DNA of 64,000 nt from Gordionus sp. m RMFG-2023. Its lineage: Eukaryota > Nematomorpha > Gordioida > Chordodea > Parachordodidae. Below are positions 36,228 to 47,405 of the stretch, one piece after another. Below the pieces are notes generated by a model that was not told the origin of the DNA, ran no database searches, and saw nothing but the letters and a program-made list of their open reading frames with translations. The stretch spans positions 10,579,366 through 10,643,365 of the forward strand of contig NC_088777.1 of NCBI RefSeq assembly GCF_954871325.1, read 5' to 3'. Each line of letters begins with the position of its first letter. The first letter of the stretch is position 1. A program made the position numbers and the translations under genes.

Positions 36228-37124
36228 TTAATTATAACGAACATACATCAAGGGATAATAGAACTTCAATTTATCACCGTAATGTTTCTGGTTATAGTCA
36301 AACACATTTTCGGCAAACTGCTTAAAAAATTGTTCCCTTAATCCCGCTTTGTCTATTTCGGCTAACACATCTGGAAAAAATCCCCGGAGATAATTTGTAG
36401 CCGCTTCCTGGGAAGGCTTTATCGAGTAATTGATCTCATCTAACTGTTCGATCTTTATTTTATCTTTGTCGTAGCCCAAATCGACCATTATTTTCTTGTA
36501 AGAGCTTATAGGGTCCGACTCCAGCATCCAAGCACGCCTCCATGGCAATAACAAATTTTCGTGGAGCTCCTTAAATTTTTTTAAATACGGACTCAATTCT
36601 TGATTATTTAAGACTCTTTCGGTTGCGTAAACCAAATTGTCGGCAACTCTATCGCCATATATCATTTTAATAGAGCCTACTTTCGGATTGATAACTTTGA
36701 GTAGATTAGCGAGGGCCTTTGTTTGATCTTCGATCCAATGAAAACACAGCGAAGACACAACGCAATCTATAAATTCACCTTTAACGGCATTGAATATAGT
36801 CTTCACCGCATCTTCGCTAGAAATATCTATATTAGAAAATTTCAATGATCTTTCATTGGCAGATGAATAATGTTCCTTAGCATATTCAATCATTGGTGAG
36901 AGCAGATCAATCCCTAAAACGTTTCCTTCGAATTCGTTTTCTTTATGGGTCGTCAATAAAGTTTTGTAAAGTAAATTGGTGGATTTACCTTCTCCGCAAC
37001 CGAGATCCAATATATTATCACGTTCCTTAATGTAGGGGATTACGCGGGGAATAAGATAAGAGTAAACAGAGCATGCGTATGAGTTATACCTGGTGTAGGT
37101 CTCACAGTCCGAATTCATATACAT
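36228..37124 (-). CDS. JHAMT-like SAM-dependent methyltransferase, left copy
   Basis: Intact, intronless 298-residue protein with the class I methyltransferase fold. SAM-binding motif I is LDLGCGEGKST (residues 39-49). The acidic residue after strand 2 is in LGIDLLSP (Asp73), followed by SNIDIS (97-102), and the strand-4 region is SSLCFHWIEDQ (124-134). This last block matches the (S/Y)CLHW(V/I)xDQ signature of insect juvenile-hormone-acid O-methyltransferases and their many relatives in other invertebrates, and the length fits. Substrate is not predictable: such relatives methylate carboxylic acids or are uncharacterised. No signal peptide, so probably cytosolic. The protein is identical to the copy at 52516-53412. 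Codon use is more GC-rich than the flanks, and there are no stops. The alternative is a general methyltransferase type 11/12 protein. Confidence 0.8.
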   Translation of the reverse strand: MYMNSDCETYTRYNSYACSVYSYLIPRVIPYIKERDNILDLGCGEGKSTNLLYKTLLTTHKENEFEGNVLGIDLLSPMIEYAKEHYSSANERSLKFSNIDISSEDAVKTIFNAVKGEFIDCVVSSLCFHWIEDQTKALANLLKVINPKVGSIKMIYGDRVADNLVYATERVLNNQELSPYLKKFKELHENLLLPWRRAWMLESDPISSYKKIMVDLGYDKDKIKIEQLDEINYSIKPSQEAATNYLRGFFPDVLAEIDKAGLREQFFKQFAENVFDYNQKHYGDKLKFYYPLMYVRYN

Positions 37125-38980
37125 TTTGAAAGTTTTTTATTATTATTATTGTTATACTTTGGTAATTAAAACAGTACTTGTTATATAAATGACAATTTTT
37201 AATTAATAACTCCTAAATAAAATAAATTTTTGAAACCAATTTTTATTATGAAAATAAAGAATAATTTTTCTTTTATAGTTTATATAAAATTTATAAAAAA
37301 TTAATAAGATATAAAAAATGCAAATATATTATTTTAGATACAAATTAATTTTTTATTCAATGTTTTTTAAATTTTTTTTAAGAATTGTTGAATAAGATAG
37401 GTGGTATGTTATGTTGTTTATATATTTTTTTAAATTGAACTTTGCACTCATCTTATTTGTTATGTAAGGGCAAGTACAACTTAAGATTGAACTCATTTTT
37501 TGAACATTGTTTTCTTATCAAGGCGTATTTTATGATTTGATTATGATTTTTAATCCTTTAGAAACTTTATTTAAAATTTCTCTAAATATAATTCGGTACA
37601 ATCTTCACTAACGAGATGCTCAATCGCAATATGAAGAAATGATTACATTTGGATGTTTTACTGTGTCTGATAAATTAATATTTAACTCAGAGATTTCCCA
37701 GCTTGAACCAAAGCCAGGCCCAGAATATCGGACCGAGCCGTATAATTTTTTTAGAAAATAAACTTGGGCCGGGTAATCCTAAAAAATATTTTTCCAACAA
37801 CCCAGGAGACAGATCGAATTTTTTTAAAACCCCGTCAGATTTGGAACTTCCATTCCATTAGAGCAGATGGGATGGGGAATTATAAAGTAATTAAGTCACT
37901 ATAAATAGAATTTTAGAGGGAGTAGTATATTTTTTTATAAAATTTTGATTCAATAAAGTTCAATTATTTACTGAGGAATAATAATTTAAGAATAAAGCAT
38001 GTATGCTTTGAGCTTTTCAGAATATGCAAACCTAAATTACCTTAGAAAGTGCATTTAATTGTAAATATTTCTAAAAATGATTATATTGATAAAAATTATC
38101 TTTTGCTTATGCTATAGGACCGATATGTCTACATTAATGATCCCAAACAGCGATTTTACCCCTTAACAACCCCCCCCCCCTTACCCGCTACTCCTAAATA
38201 TTTGCCCCCTCCTCAAAAATTAATTTCTACCTTAAGATCTAGTTAATAAATATATTATTGATACAAGATAAATATAGTACAATTCATAGCAAAAGACTGA
38301 ATATATTCCAAATGTAATTATATTAAATTATTGTAAAATAAAGAAATATATTGACTTATGTAATTTGACTTATATGTTTTAACGTCTGTTACGTTTCAGA
38401 AAACAATTGGCTACTTTCGGCGGGAATGTTATAAACATTCAACCAGGGTGGTAATGGCCCCTCCTCTCTCATCAAATTTATTTAACCCCTCCAAATAGAA
38501 AATTTGCATCGTTTTTGGCTTTTTCAAAAAATATAAATTTAGATATACTATGCATATTATAAAAATTCTTTCATTAAGAATTAGGCGTAAGTAGTGTCAT
38601 TGCGAGGAGAAGGACGGACAGGGGTTCGAGCTTCTTAAAAAATTTGAATGACATAGGAATTTTAAAAAATTTTATTAAATTTTATATTTTAGATAATTGA
38701 TGTAAAAATTTTATTTTATAAATTTAATTAAATAAATATAATGATTTATTAATTAAATCTGAAATATAAATTGAATTTCATATTATGTGATTTGTTTGTG
38801 AGTTAAGTATACAATGCCATGTCATAAAACAAATTTAATTCTATAGAACTATTTCAAACAATCTTTGAAAAAGGACTATTAAGGATTTATTTATAACCAA
38901 ATAAACAATACTTATAAGAAGGGTATATTGGAAAAGACTAATCCAAATTATAATTATATATGGTAGGTTAGAGCTCCCTC
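37125..38980. other. IR2 left inner arm, intergenic
   Basis: AT-rich. A patch at about 37695-37850 (CCAGGCCCAGAATATCGG, GGGCCGGGTAATCC) looks like a decayed CCGGGC-rich hAT terminus. An 11-base C run lies at 38170-38180. No gene seen. Mirrored at about 50660-52515. Confidence 0.45.
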
Positions 38981-38989
38981 TTAGAGGGC

Positions 38990-39850
38990 ATGATGAAAGC
39001 GATATAAACAATAATCGAGGAAAATATTGTGAATTTTAAATTGATTGAAAGGATTCGATCCATTTTTAATGGTTTATAAACAACCGGGCAATGCCACAAA
39101 ATCAAATACTTTCAATAGCGGAGAAATAATAATAAATTAATAGCTTCGCTAATAATGGAAGCAAATTATTTTGCTGTCCTGGCTGATGATCCTAACGATA
39201 TAAATTCATTTGAACAATTTAATTTATCTATTAGATACTTGATAAAACAAATCAAAAAAATTACTTTTTAGAGTCATTGATAAAAAACACTAAAAATAAT
39301 CTAAATAATAATTCAAAAAGGCTATTTGTGTTGCTCAAGGTGATAGGGCAAGGATTTAGGAGTCAAGGTGAGAAATAACAATATTCATAAAATGGCTATA
39401 TATGTGTACTGCTATTCACATAAGAAATCAATACCTCAATTAACCGAGTTTTTAATGCTTAAAAAGACATTTGTGCTTTCTTTTAAAGCTGTGAATCATA
39501 ACGAATTTAAAATATCGTTTTGAGTTCTAGACTATGAGGATCCCTTATAAGAATGATAGAAACAAAAAAAAATCCCTGCAATCATTTCATATCTAGAAAA
39601 TAGGACCTCGGTGATATTGTGAGAGCAAAGAGTATTTTATACATTACTTTACAATTTTGATACAATTATTTTATGTTCATATTTCAAAAATTATTATCAA
39701 TGTAATCAAAATATTTCTAATTCTTTGCAAAAGCTATTGAATATCGTTTCTATGTCCGAAATAAGATATGATTCTTATTTATCTCTGTTATTTAATGAAG
39801 CAAATAAATATTGTAGTTTATTTTTATTTAATATAAAAAATCAGAAATAA
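38990..39850 (+). mobile_element. Old ZMYM1-like hAT remnant, left arm
   Basis: Plus-strand fragments read YFAVLADDPNDINSFEQFNL and IRYLI, then AQGDRARI and YMCTAIHI: decayed versions of the ADETSD, GYDGA and VHC blocks of the transposase at 3452-3838. Many stops. Mirrored in the right arm, so it predates IR2. Confidence 0.5.
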
Positions 39851-39948
39851 AATAACGAAATTATGCTTACATTTTGAAAGACACAGGTGACGTCTTTTTG
39901 TTAATTTCCCTAATCAAACAGATATTTATAGGTATCATGTATGTTAAG

Positions 39949-40080
39949 TAGTGTTGTAAAGTAACGAACATTTAAAGGTCGTTACTAACAGGTTACTAAT
40001 GTGTGGAAAGGCACACCATTCGTTACTTGTTTCTAAAGTCAATGAGTAGCGCATTTTTTTGAGTAACGATAAAGCAAAAT
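39949..40080. repeat. hAT/MITE terminus-like repeat
   Basis: TAGTGTTGTAAAGTAACGAA followed by repeated CGTTACT motifs resembles the termini of many hAT elements and of the element at 58697. No partner end identified. Mirrored near 49560-49691. Confidence 0.35.
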
Positions 40081-41029
40081 GTTGCCCTAAATATTTTCTT
40101 AAAAATATATAAAAAATATATATTATATTTCTTTAAATTTTATAAATAATTTAAGGCGAGAATTTAATACTTATCCGCCAGCAATGTCATTTTAGGGGAG
40201 AAGTGGTATAACTGACTATTTTACTTTAAAAAAAAATCTATTTAAGAATTAGTTAGTCAAACAAATTAATATCAATGTGTAGCCCAATCCTTAATCTTAA
40301 AATAAAGTATAAATTATAGCCTATCTACAATAGTTTTTGAGTTAGGTGAGGTTACGTGAAAGTTGTTTTTCTGACCAGTCAAAACTTTGATTGGTCATAA
40401 TATATTATTTAAGAATTTTATTATAAATATGAAATATTACAATATATAATACTTGTATAGAGACCTATGTTAATATTTCTTCCTTTTTTAAGTATTTAAA
40501 AACCTAATTATTCATTAATTTAATTAATATAAAAATCTCAATTTATTATCCGATTCATCTAGTTATCATAATATTTTATAAAAGATTATCTTAATTATCT
40601 GTATGGGAGACCGGGGTAAAACGATCGGTTATTTTCTTTTTATGATAAAAGAATAAAAAAGAACAAATTATAGATTTATATTTATTCAAAATTACGAAAG
40701 ATTCAGGTTGTCACCACTCATCTTTGAAACAAATATATATATATAAATATATTAAACTGTAGTAGTTATTACTACTTCCGCCGGTATTTTTTTTAAATGT
40801 CCACCCCCTTCCCTTTGACCACCATTCCCGTTAATTGTGGGTTTTTAATATTATATTTTATACTCAATATATATTTATGATAAAAAATTTTACCATTTTT
40901 TTTAAAATATAGATATTAAAATAAAATATATGATTATTTCTTTGTTATTTCGATTATTTGCATTTATAGGCCTGAGATGCCAAAGAAGATGAAAAATATT
41001 ATTCTTTATTTTTATTACTTTTTTTTGTA

Positions 41030-41871
41030 TATGTGAAAAAGAATTAAATAAATATTATATTATATGTTTGTTTTCGCAGGAGATGTTTTATAGTGATTTA
41101 TGTTAGTGAATGCTATGTTTTGATATATTGACGTTTTTTGTTATTATTGTTTTAATGAAAATGTGTAAAAAGAAAAAAAAATAGAAAAATATTATTATAA
41201 TTATGAAAGTTATGATATAAATTTGAAATAAAAAAATACGGTTGTTAAAATTGTTAGTATATTAATTTTCTGCGAGTGTAACCCTATATTCCACAATTTG
41301 TAAAACTTCATAATAAAAATATTTTTATTTTATGAAATATATTTGATGTTGTAGAATTATTATTGTTATCCATTTTTTTCCAAAGGTAAATATAATATAT
41401 CGATATACACATCATTAAAATGCAAATAGAATAGCTTTTCAAATATATAAATATATTAAATTTCTGATAACAAAGTTAATTTTAAATTATTGCTCAAATA
41501 TTTTTTCAATTTTTCTCTAAAACTCTATATACAATTGTTATTTCAAATATATAAACATTTCTCATTTCTGATTAAGAAAAATCAATTCCAATTAGTGATT
41601 AAATGGCACAAGTTTTTTACAAAACAATACAATTTTTTGTATAAAAAATAAAATTCTATACGAGAATGTTTAAAATACGAGCTCGTATAAAACCTTTGAT
41701 CTATTTTTTATACGAACCAGGAGTCAGTTTAAAAATCTCTGCTCTTATAAATAAAAATAATATATTTTGTAATTTTTTATACGAGTTTATTTAATTTAAA
41801 ATACATAGCTCGTATAAATCCTTTGATATTTGTTTTTATCTGCTCGTTTATAAATAGAATTCTTATTGAAA
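41030..41871. repeat. P1-outer-type sequence at the inner end of the left IR2 arm
   Basis: Homologous to the outer P1 arm (10120-10740 and mirror), including GTTTTCGCAGGAGATG and ACTTGTGCCATTT-type blocks. Then Arg-rich CTCGTATAAA repeats (41660-41850) lead to the arm end at 41871. Mirrored at 47769-48600. Confidence 0.6.
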
Positions 41872-42283
41872 TGAGCTAAGTCTTCTTTATTTATTTAAGC
41901 AAATAAAGATGTGCGATAACCATGAATGCAGGAAATCTGAAATTATAAAAATTGAATTCATATAAAATTTAAAAAAAAATCAAATATTATTTCCATTTTT
42001 TAAACATATTATTAAGTTTTCTTACTTTCGTCATATTAAAATTTTATATATTTTATTCACTTTCTTCCTCCAAAAACAAATGTCAACACATCTTCATTAG
42101 CTTAAATAAATAAAGAAGACAAACTTAGCTCATTTAATTGTAAAAGCAAATGCGTCAATCGTAAATTGTAAATTGTATCATAATAGCCTGATAAAGTGTA
42201 AATATCATTTGCAATGCCTATATTTGGCAATTTTTTTTTACAAAACGTAATATTTGTTTAGCGATGTATATCACAAAAGAACA

Positions 42284-42291
42284 TATAAATA
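42284..42291 (+). promoter_or_regulatory. TATA box of the third gene A copy
   Basis: TATAAATA, same spacing to the ATG as in P1. Confidence 0.45.
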
Positions 42292-42378
42292 CAGGTACAA
42301 AAGATTAAGTTAAATCACAAATCCTTTTTCTTACTACCGAAATTTCAAAAAAAAATTCGTTTACCTAGAATTAAATTT

Positions 42379-43039
42379 ATGACAAAGATGTCGATAAAAT
42401 TCATAACTTTAGCTCTTTTGGCCATGATTGGATTGGAGATGATAGTTGCGCAAAGTAAAAATATCATTTTCAATTGCTAATAATTATAATTTTTTACAGA
42501 TCAAAATTGTAAATTATATGAAGGAAATTATCAAGTTAGCAGATTAGTTATAGCTTCAAGTATGTTAAAAAATATATTAAAAAAATTTAGTTCTGGTTGC
42601 TTATATATATTATTTGTAACTTTTTTATTTTTATGAAATATTTATTTTATTCGTAAGTTTTAAACATCAAAGTTCCTATCCTTAATAAAGAGTTTTCTTC
42701 CTTGGTAATAATTATTAAAAAGATGGAAATAAAATATAAATTGTTCTATAAAAATAGGTGAATGTAGATAATTACAAATATGGGGAAAAGATTTTAATTT
42801 ATTCGCTAATTTTTTTTACAAAATTGATATAAATTAAAATTATAAAAATTAAATAGTGCACAAATAAAATTCTCATCATTTTTTTTTATGATTTAGTAGT
42901 ATATATGACTTATTAAATAAATAATTTTTGAAATATATTAGTGTTTCCAATAGGAAAAAGAAATATTGCAAGAATACAAAATTGCCGAGGAAATTTGATC
43001 GCTTATATACTCGATAACCAACAATTAAGTAAAGACTAG
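42379..43039 (+). CDS. Gene A, third copy: small secreted two-cysteine peptide
   Basis: Exons 42379-42454, 42500-42559 and 42954-43039 join in frame to 73 codons plus TAG. Compared with the P1 copies there is Ile to Met in the signal peptide, His to Tyr and Asn to Ser in exon 2, and a rewritten start of exon 3: the acceptor is now CCAATAG, so KARR becomes RKR, exactly one residue shorter, still in frame. Intron 1 is 45 bp. Both cysteines with their QNC contexts, the signal peptide and the C-terminal DNQQLSKD are kept. The length change of a multiple of three together with a shifted but working acceptor is good evidence of selection on the protein. Function unknown. Gene B follows 101 bp downstream. 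Confidence 0.7.
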
Positions 43040-43140
43040 ATAAATTATATTGTAATATTATAACTGATAATATAATTTGAATTAATATTAAATATTCGCT
43101 TTACATCTAATATAAAGGTTTACAAACTAAAACCATTGAA

Positions 43141-43311
43141 ATGGATTTAAATTATCTCAGGACGACAGCAAATACCTTACCTTTTGGATCCGGCGATAGG
43201 ATAGGAGATGATAGACCAAAAGCCAGTATCTCTAGTATTGTGCCTTTTGGTAATCTGAGGTCATATACAATATCGGTGGATAACATAAATCGCGAGGATC
43301 TTATACTCAAC
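43141..43311 (+). CDS. Gene B, third copy (exon 1)
   Basis: Fifty-seven codons with the same translation as both P1 copies and one silent change (ACG to ACA in the SYTIS stretch), ending at the same GTAAGTG donor. A candidate 12-codon second exon is at 43471-43509. Perfect protein conservation while the flanking non-coding DNA has drifted by several per cent supports a real exon. Not recognised. Confidence 0.5.
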
Positions 43312-43581
43312 GTAAGTGTTATGATATTTAATCATATTATACCAATCTATTATATTATATAAGGAAAAGAATGGGATGGTTCCTGTTCTGTAATAAGTTG
43401 CTACAACAACAAAAAAGATTAAGAATTTTGCTTATAATAATAATTTTTTTACTATTTTTTATGGGTTTAGAACCGATCCAGATGGGATGAGATAAATAAA
43501 ATATTATAATTTGTAAATATTTTTATTACTAGTTTAAACATTTATATTACGTTTTTATTATCAAACATAAAGGTGGGTCGA

Positions 43582-44099
43582 TCACAAAAAGTTACTCACA
43601 TCTCCTTCGTACCAAGCTAAAGAATAAATAGAAAGAAACACATCACATTTATTATAAAAATTAACTATATACATATAATATATAACAATCTAATAATTAT
43701 AATATTTTTTTATTATAATGTAATATACAATATAATGATTTTTTATAAATAAATGGCATATACATATAATCTCACTTCAAACCTAGTATTTATCCATATC
43801 GAATATCACAATATGTTATCAAAGCTTTTAAATAATTCTTAATATTCATGTTTGGATAATTTCTAAAAAATATTTCAAATTAATTTTCATAATATTTGCT
43901 TTAAATATCTGGTATATTCATAAAATTTATATTTAAATTTAGTATTCATAATACTCATGCTTAACTTATTAAAAGAAATTTATTTTATCGAATAAATATT
44001 TTATAAAGGATCAAATCATAATAAATGTTTATATCCTTTTCTAACCTGTAAGATGGACAGCGAGGCTCCGAAAATATAGTTTTATAGCATTGTAAATCT
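43582..44099 (-). CDS. Candidate last two exons of gene C, third copy
   Basis: Exons 44046-44099 and 43582-43616 on the minus strand. Splice sites kept; the first exon has four substitutions against P1, none making a stop in either open frame, and the last exon is identical. The 5' part of the locus is cut off by the deletion joined near 44315, so this copy may be broken even if the P1 copies are genes. Confidence 0.25.
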
Positions 44100-45177
44100 C
44101 TGAAATCCAAATTATCAAAGCAATAAGGCTATTGACTATAAAGACATCTTTTGAGAGGGATTTAAAAAATTAATCCTATTATAAAAATAGATCATTTGAT
44201 AGTTTAAAATATATATCAATTAAAATGAGTAATATTTTTTGAATTCCTAACATATGCAATACGTTGCATTGTTAATCTTTGTAAAAACGCACAATTTCAA
44301 TTGCCGACCGAACGATCTTACAATATAGTTTCGAGAATTGGCGATAATTCGTTAGCGATTAACAACATCATGAACGTCTTCACCTCTAATCGTTTTTAAC
44401 GTCATCTTGTAATTGATTGGTTCTTTGCACTAATTCAAACCGTATAGATCTTTTAGACTTCCGGGTATTCTACGACAGTTTGCACTTGTCAAAATATCGA
44501 CTTCATCCTAAGGTCTTTTTATCTACACTTTATCTTTGTCTTAAAGTCTCCGGTAATTGCCACTTTTACCTAAAATAATCTATTTAACCCTTTATAACTT
44601 CTGAAATATTTTATAACTTTTTCTTACCAACAAAATATATAAATATACCAAATTCATCTTAATGTCTTATCTGCTCTAATCTAATTCTGCCTAACATTTT
44701 AGAATTATTTGCTCACTTTTTCCTCTACATCTTACATTGTTCAAATACACTTAATAATTTATCTAATTATGTCTAATTCTACCACCCCTTTACCCTCAAT
44801 TAGCCTAGACCCATATCTTTATTAAAATCATTTGCTTGTAGTCGTCCTTTAGCTATCTTGATCAATCTTTTGACAACCATGTCTAAAGCTGATCAAATCT
44901 AAAATTCTCTTGATTATTTTGAATCTAAAAATCTTAGCTTTACATTTTTACCCAAAAAATATTTTTTTCTTCTTGTGGCATTACGCATTTATTTCATTTT
45001 ACTAATGAATCCTTGTACGCGCATGTTCTTTAAAAAAAATCAGATATCTATTTCTTTTATTCTCCTTTATGCGGCTTACATCCCTTGTTCTAAAACAACA
45101 TCTTTTATTTTTATTTTTCGTTCACTCTCATCATTTATCTTCTCATAAATCTCACCCTCGTTGTTATAAAACAACTC

Positions 45178-45385
45178 AATTATGCTCTTCATCAAAATCA
45201 AGATTCTCATAATTATAGCTCAATCAATTATGTCTGTCATTAAATTTCGAACACCTTTAATTATGATTCTCATAATTCTATCCGACTTTAAAAAACAAAT
45301 CAATTATGTCTATCATCAAAAACACCCCAAATATGATTCTCATAATTATCATTTGTCAAAAAAAACAAATCAATTATATTTCTAA
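45178..45385. repeat. Imperfect tandem repeat, about 3 units of 65-80 bp
   Basis: CAATTATG(T/C)TC, ATGATTCTCATAATTAT and AAAAAACAAATCAATTAT recur in order. Confidence 0.7.
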
Positions 45386-47053
45386 CCCACTTTTTTATTT
45401 CACAACTATATATTACTATTTTACATTCAAATTCTACTTTTTTAAAAAAGCCTTTTAAACTCTCATACTTTTTTTTCAATTTTATACTCTTGTAACTTTA
45501 ATTAAATATCAAAGAAATTTTTTTTTACTAAAGTATTTCGTATCCATATCGTCATTATTTTAAAAATAATTATTTCTTCATACTGCTTGTATCTTTTGTC
45601 TAAAAGCTCGGTATTTTCTTATATCTAAAACCTTATTAAAGCAATTTAAAATAGCCTTTATCATTTCTTCTTTGATATTTCCCCCTTTTTTTTGTTTTTC
45701 TTTCTGCTATTATTAGAAAATAATGTATAATTATTCTTAAATCTTATTAATGTTCCAAAATAAAAATCCGATCTCTAATTGAGCCGATTGCGGCATGAAT
45801 TTTCTAATAATGAAAGCCGTTTCACTTTGCGAAGATTTTTTAATCAACCACCAAATAATTTACTAAATATTACCAACTTATGCGTTATTCACATATGAGG
45901 CGGTTTTATCTCTAGCAGCCCTTAAAATAAAAGAAAAAATATCTTTAATGAGAAATTATATTACTCATTTAATATTGTTAAGATGAGGGCTCTAGGTATA
46001 TTAGTACTGAATTTGATAATCAATTATTAAGATTAAATGAATTTATAGGATTTGTATAAATTTTAGAAATTAAAAAAATTAGTAAAAAACTAATTTTTGA
46101 TGAATATTCATTTAAGATTATGGTTTAATCCAAACAAAATAAAATATTAAATAATTAATAGTACCAAAATACCTAAGGCCAACCATCAAGATAGCCTATA
46201 ATATAATACCATTTAAAATCATAATTAATCAATAATTTATCATTCATAAAAATTATCAGATTAAAAAATAGAGTTTAAACTTTTTTTAAAATCAATTTCT
46301 TGTGATTTTTTATAGCTTTTTAAAACTAATTTTGGTAGGCTAAGGCAAAGCTATTTAAATATAGACCGCGGAAATGAAGTCCACCCTCTCTCGAATATGT
46401 GCTAGATTCGATATCAAAGAGTTAATTAAACTTTAAGGCATCCAAAAATCTCTCAACTAGCTTTCATCTCTTATCGAGATATTTATTCATAAAAGGTATT
46501 TGACACCCCCTCCTCTCCATGGCCCTTTACCCTTAGAACCTTGATTAGACCCAAAGATTTTTTTGATTAGCCTTAATTTGATATCATTTTCGATTATTTT
46601 TGATGTAATAACCCTCTCTCATCCCTTAGGCGTAAAATTTTTAAATGCTTAGTATAATTTATTTTAAAAATTGATTAATTCTACACGGCTCTAAGTTTCT
46701 GTTAAATTTTATCGAATGTTTGTGTTTGGTGCCAAATAAAATTAATATTTCCTCTCATCTAATATAAATTCTAGCCCTTATTTTTGTCGTGTGCCCTAAG
46801 CTAATTGCATCTTAGTATCAGACTTTTACCTGAACTGCATAGTTCAGTAAAAACTAAAAAATCTACTGACTATCTTGTGTTTATTCGCGCTGCTCGGAAG
46901 AAAGTCTTTTCTTTCATTCTTTCTTTGACGCTACCGAATGTATTTGTTGTAAAATCAGTATTTCATACGAATTTAGTATTTATGATATGAATAATCTCAT
47001 ATTTAAGTATTACTAATAATTTTTAATAATACGAATATATGATAAAAAGTTAT

Positions 47054-47161
47054 TCGACAGATAATATATTATCTTTATTCGTATTCAAATCGACAGATAA
47101 TATATTATACTTATTCGTATTAAAATCGACAGATAATATATTATCCTTATTCGTATTCAAA
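47054..47161. repeat. Three-copy ~37-bp tandem repeat
   Basis: CGACAGATAATATATTAT followed by CTTATTCGTATTCAAAT, three times with minor changes. Confidence 0.9.
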
Positions 47162-47213
47162 TGTTTCAATTGAATAATTTTGTTTTCAATGTTTGTAAAA
47201 TGGTGGTAAGGGG

Positions 47214-47405
47214 CTGGATTTGAGCCGATTTTAAAATACGGCTATCTCAATATTTTGCCCATAAATATATAACGCAAGCCTGAAGATCTGGGTCATAAAT
47301 GGCACAAAGCATTGGACATCTATTAACGAAATCAAGTGATATCGACGATATTTTTTTGGCTAAAATATTGAGTTAACCTTTTTTAAAAATCGGCTCAAAT
47401 CGAAC
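47214..47405. repeat. Dispersed repeat related to the P1 outer edge
   Basis: Contains GAGCCGATTTTAAAATACGG, ACGCAAGCCTGAAGA, CATCTATTAACGAAAT and, inverted, AAAAATCGGCTCAAAT. The reverse complement resembles 9537-9700. The inverted ends suggest a MITE of about 190 bp. Confidence 0.5.

Larger units (their letters stand above)
25165..41871 (+). repeat. Inverted repeat IR2, left arm (with a ~7-kb insertion)
   Basis: Pairs with 47769-62176. In the inner part, mirrored points sum to 89640 with almost no indels (for example 37124/52516 and 41871/47769). From about 34290 outward the arms differ more. The insertion 25347-32362 is absent from the right arm. Confidence 0.9.
41872..44960 (+). repeat. 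Third copy of the P1 gene cassette (IR2 spacer)
   Basis: Homologous to the P1 centre and one P1 arm. It includes a decayed centre near 42000, genes A, B and C, and the 44310-44960 part equal to 19285-19930. About 1.65 kb equal to 17640-19285 is missing, joined near 44315. The asymmetric patch flanking the centre shows it corresponds to the left P1 arm in inverted orientation; the other arm's genes are absent. Confidence 0.8.

Noticed and set aside
38580-38645. tRNA-like B-box (GGGGTTCGAGC)
   Set aside because: No matching A-box and no cloverleaf could be drawn; no tRNA or tRNA-derived SINE supported.
45182-45385. 67-residue open frame
   Set aside because: It reads through an imperfect 65-80-bp tandem repeat.
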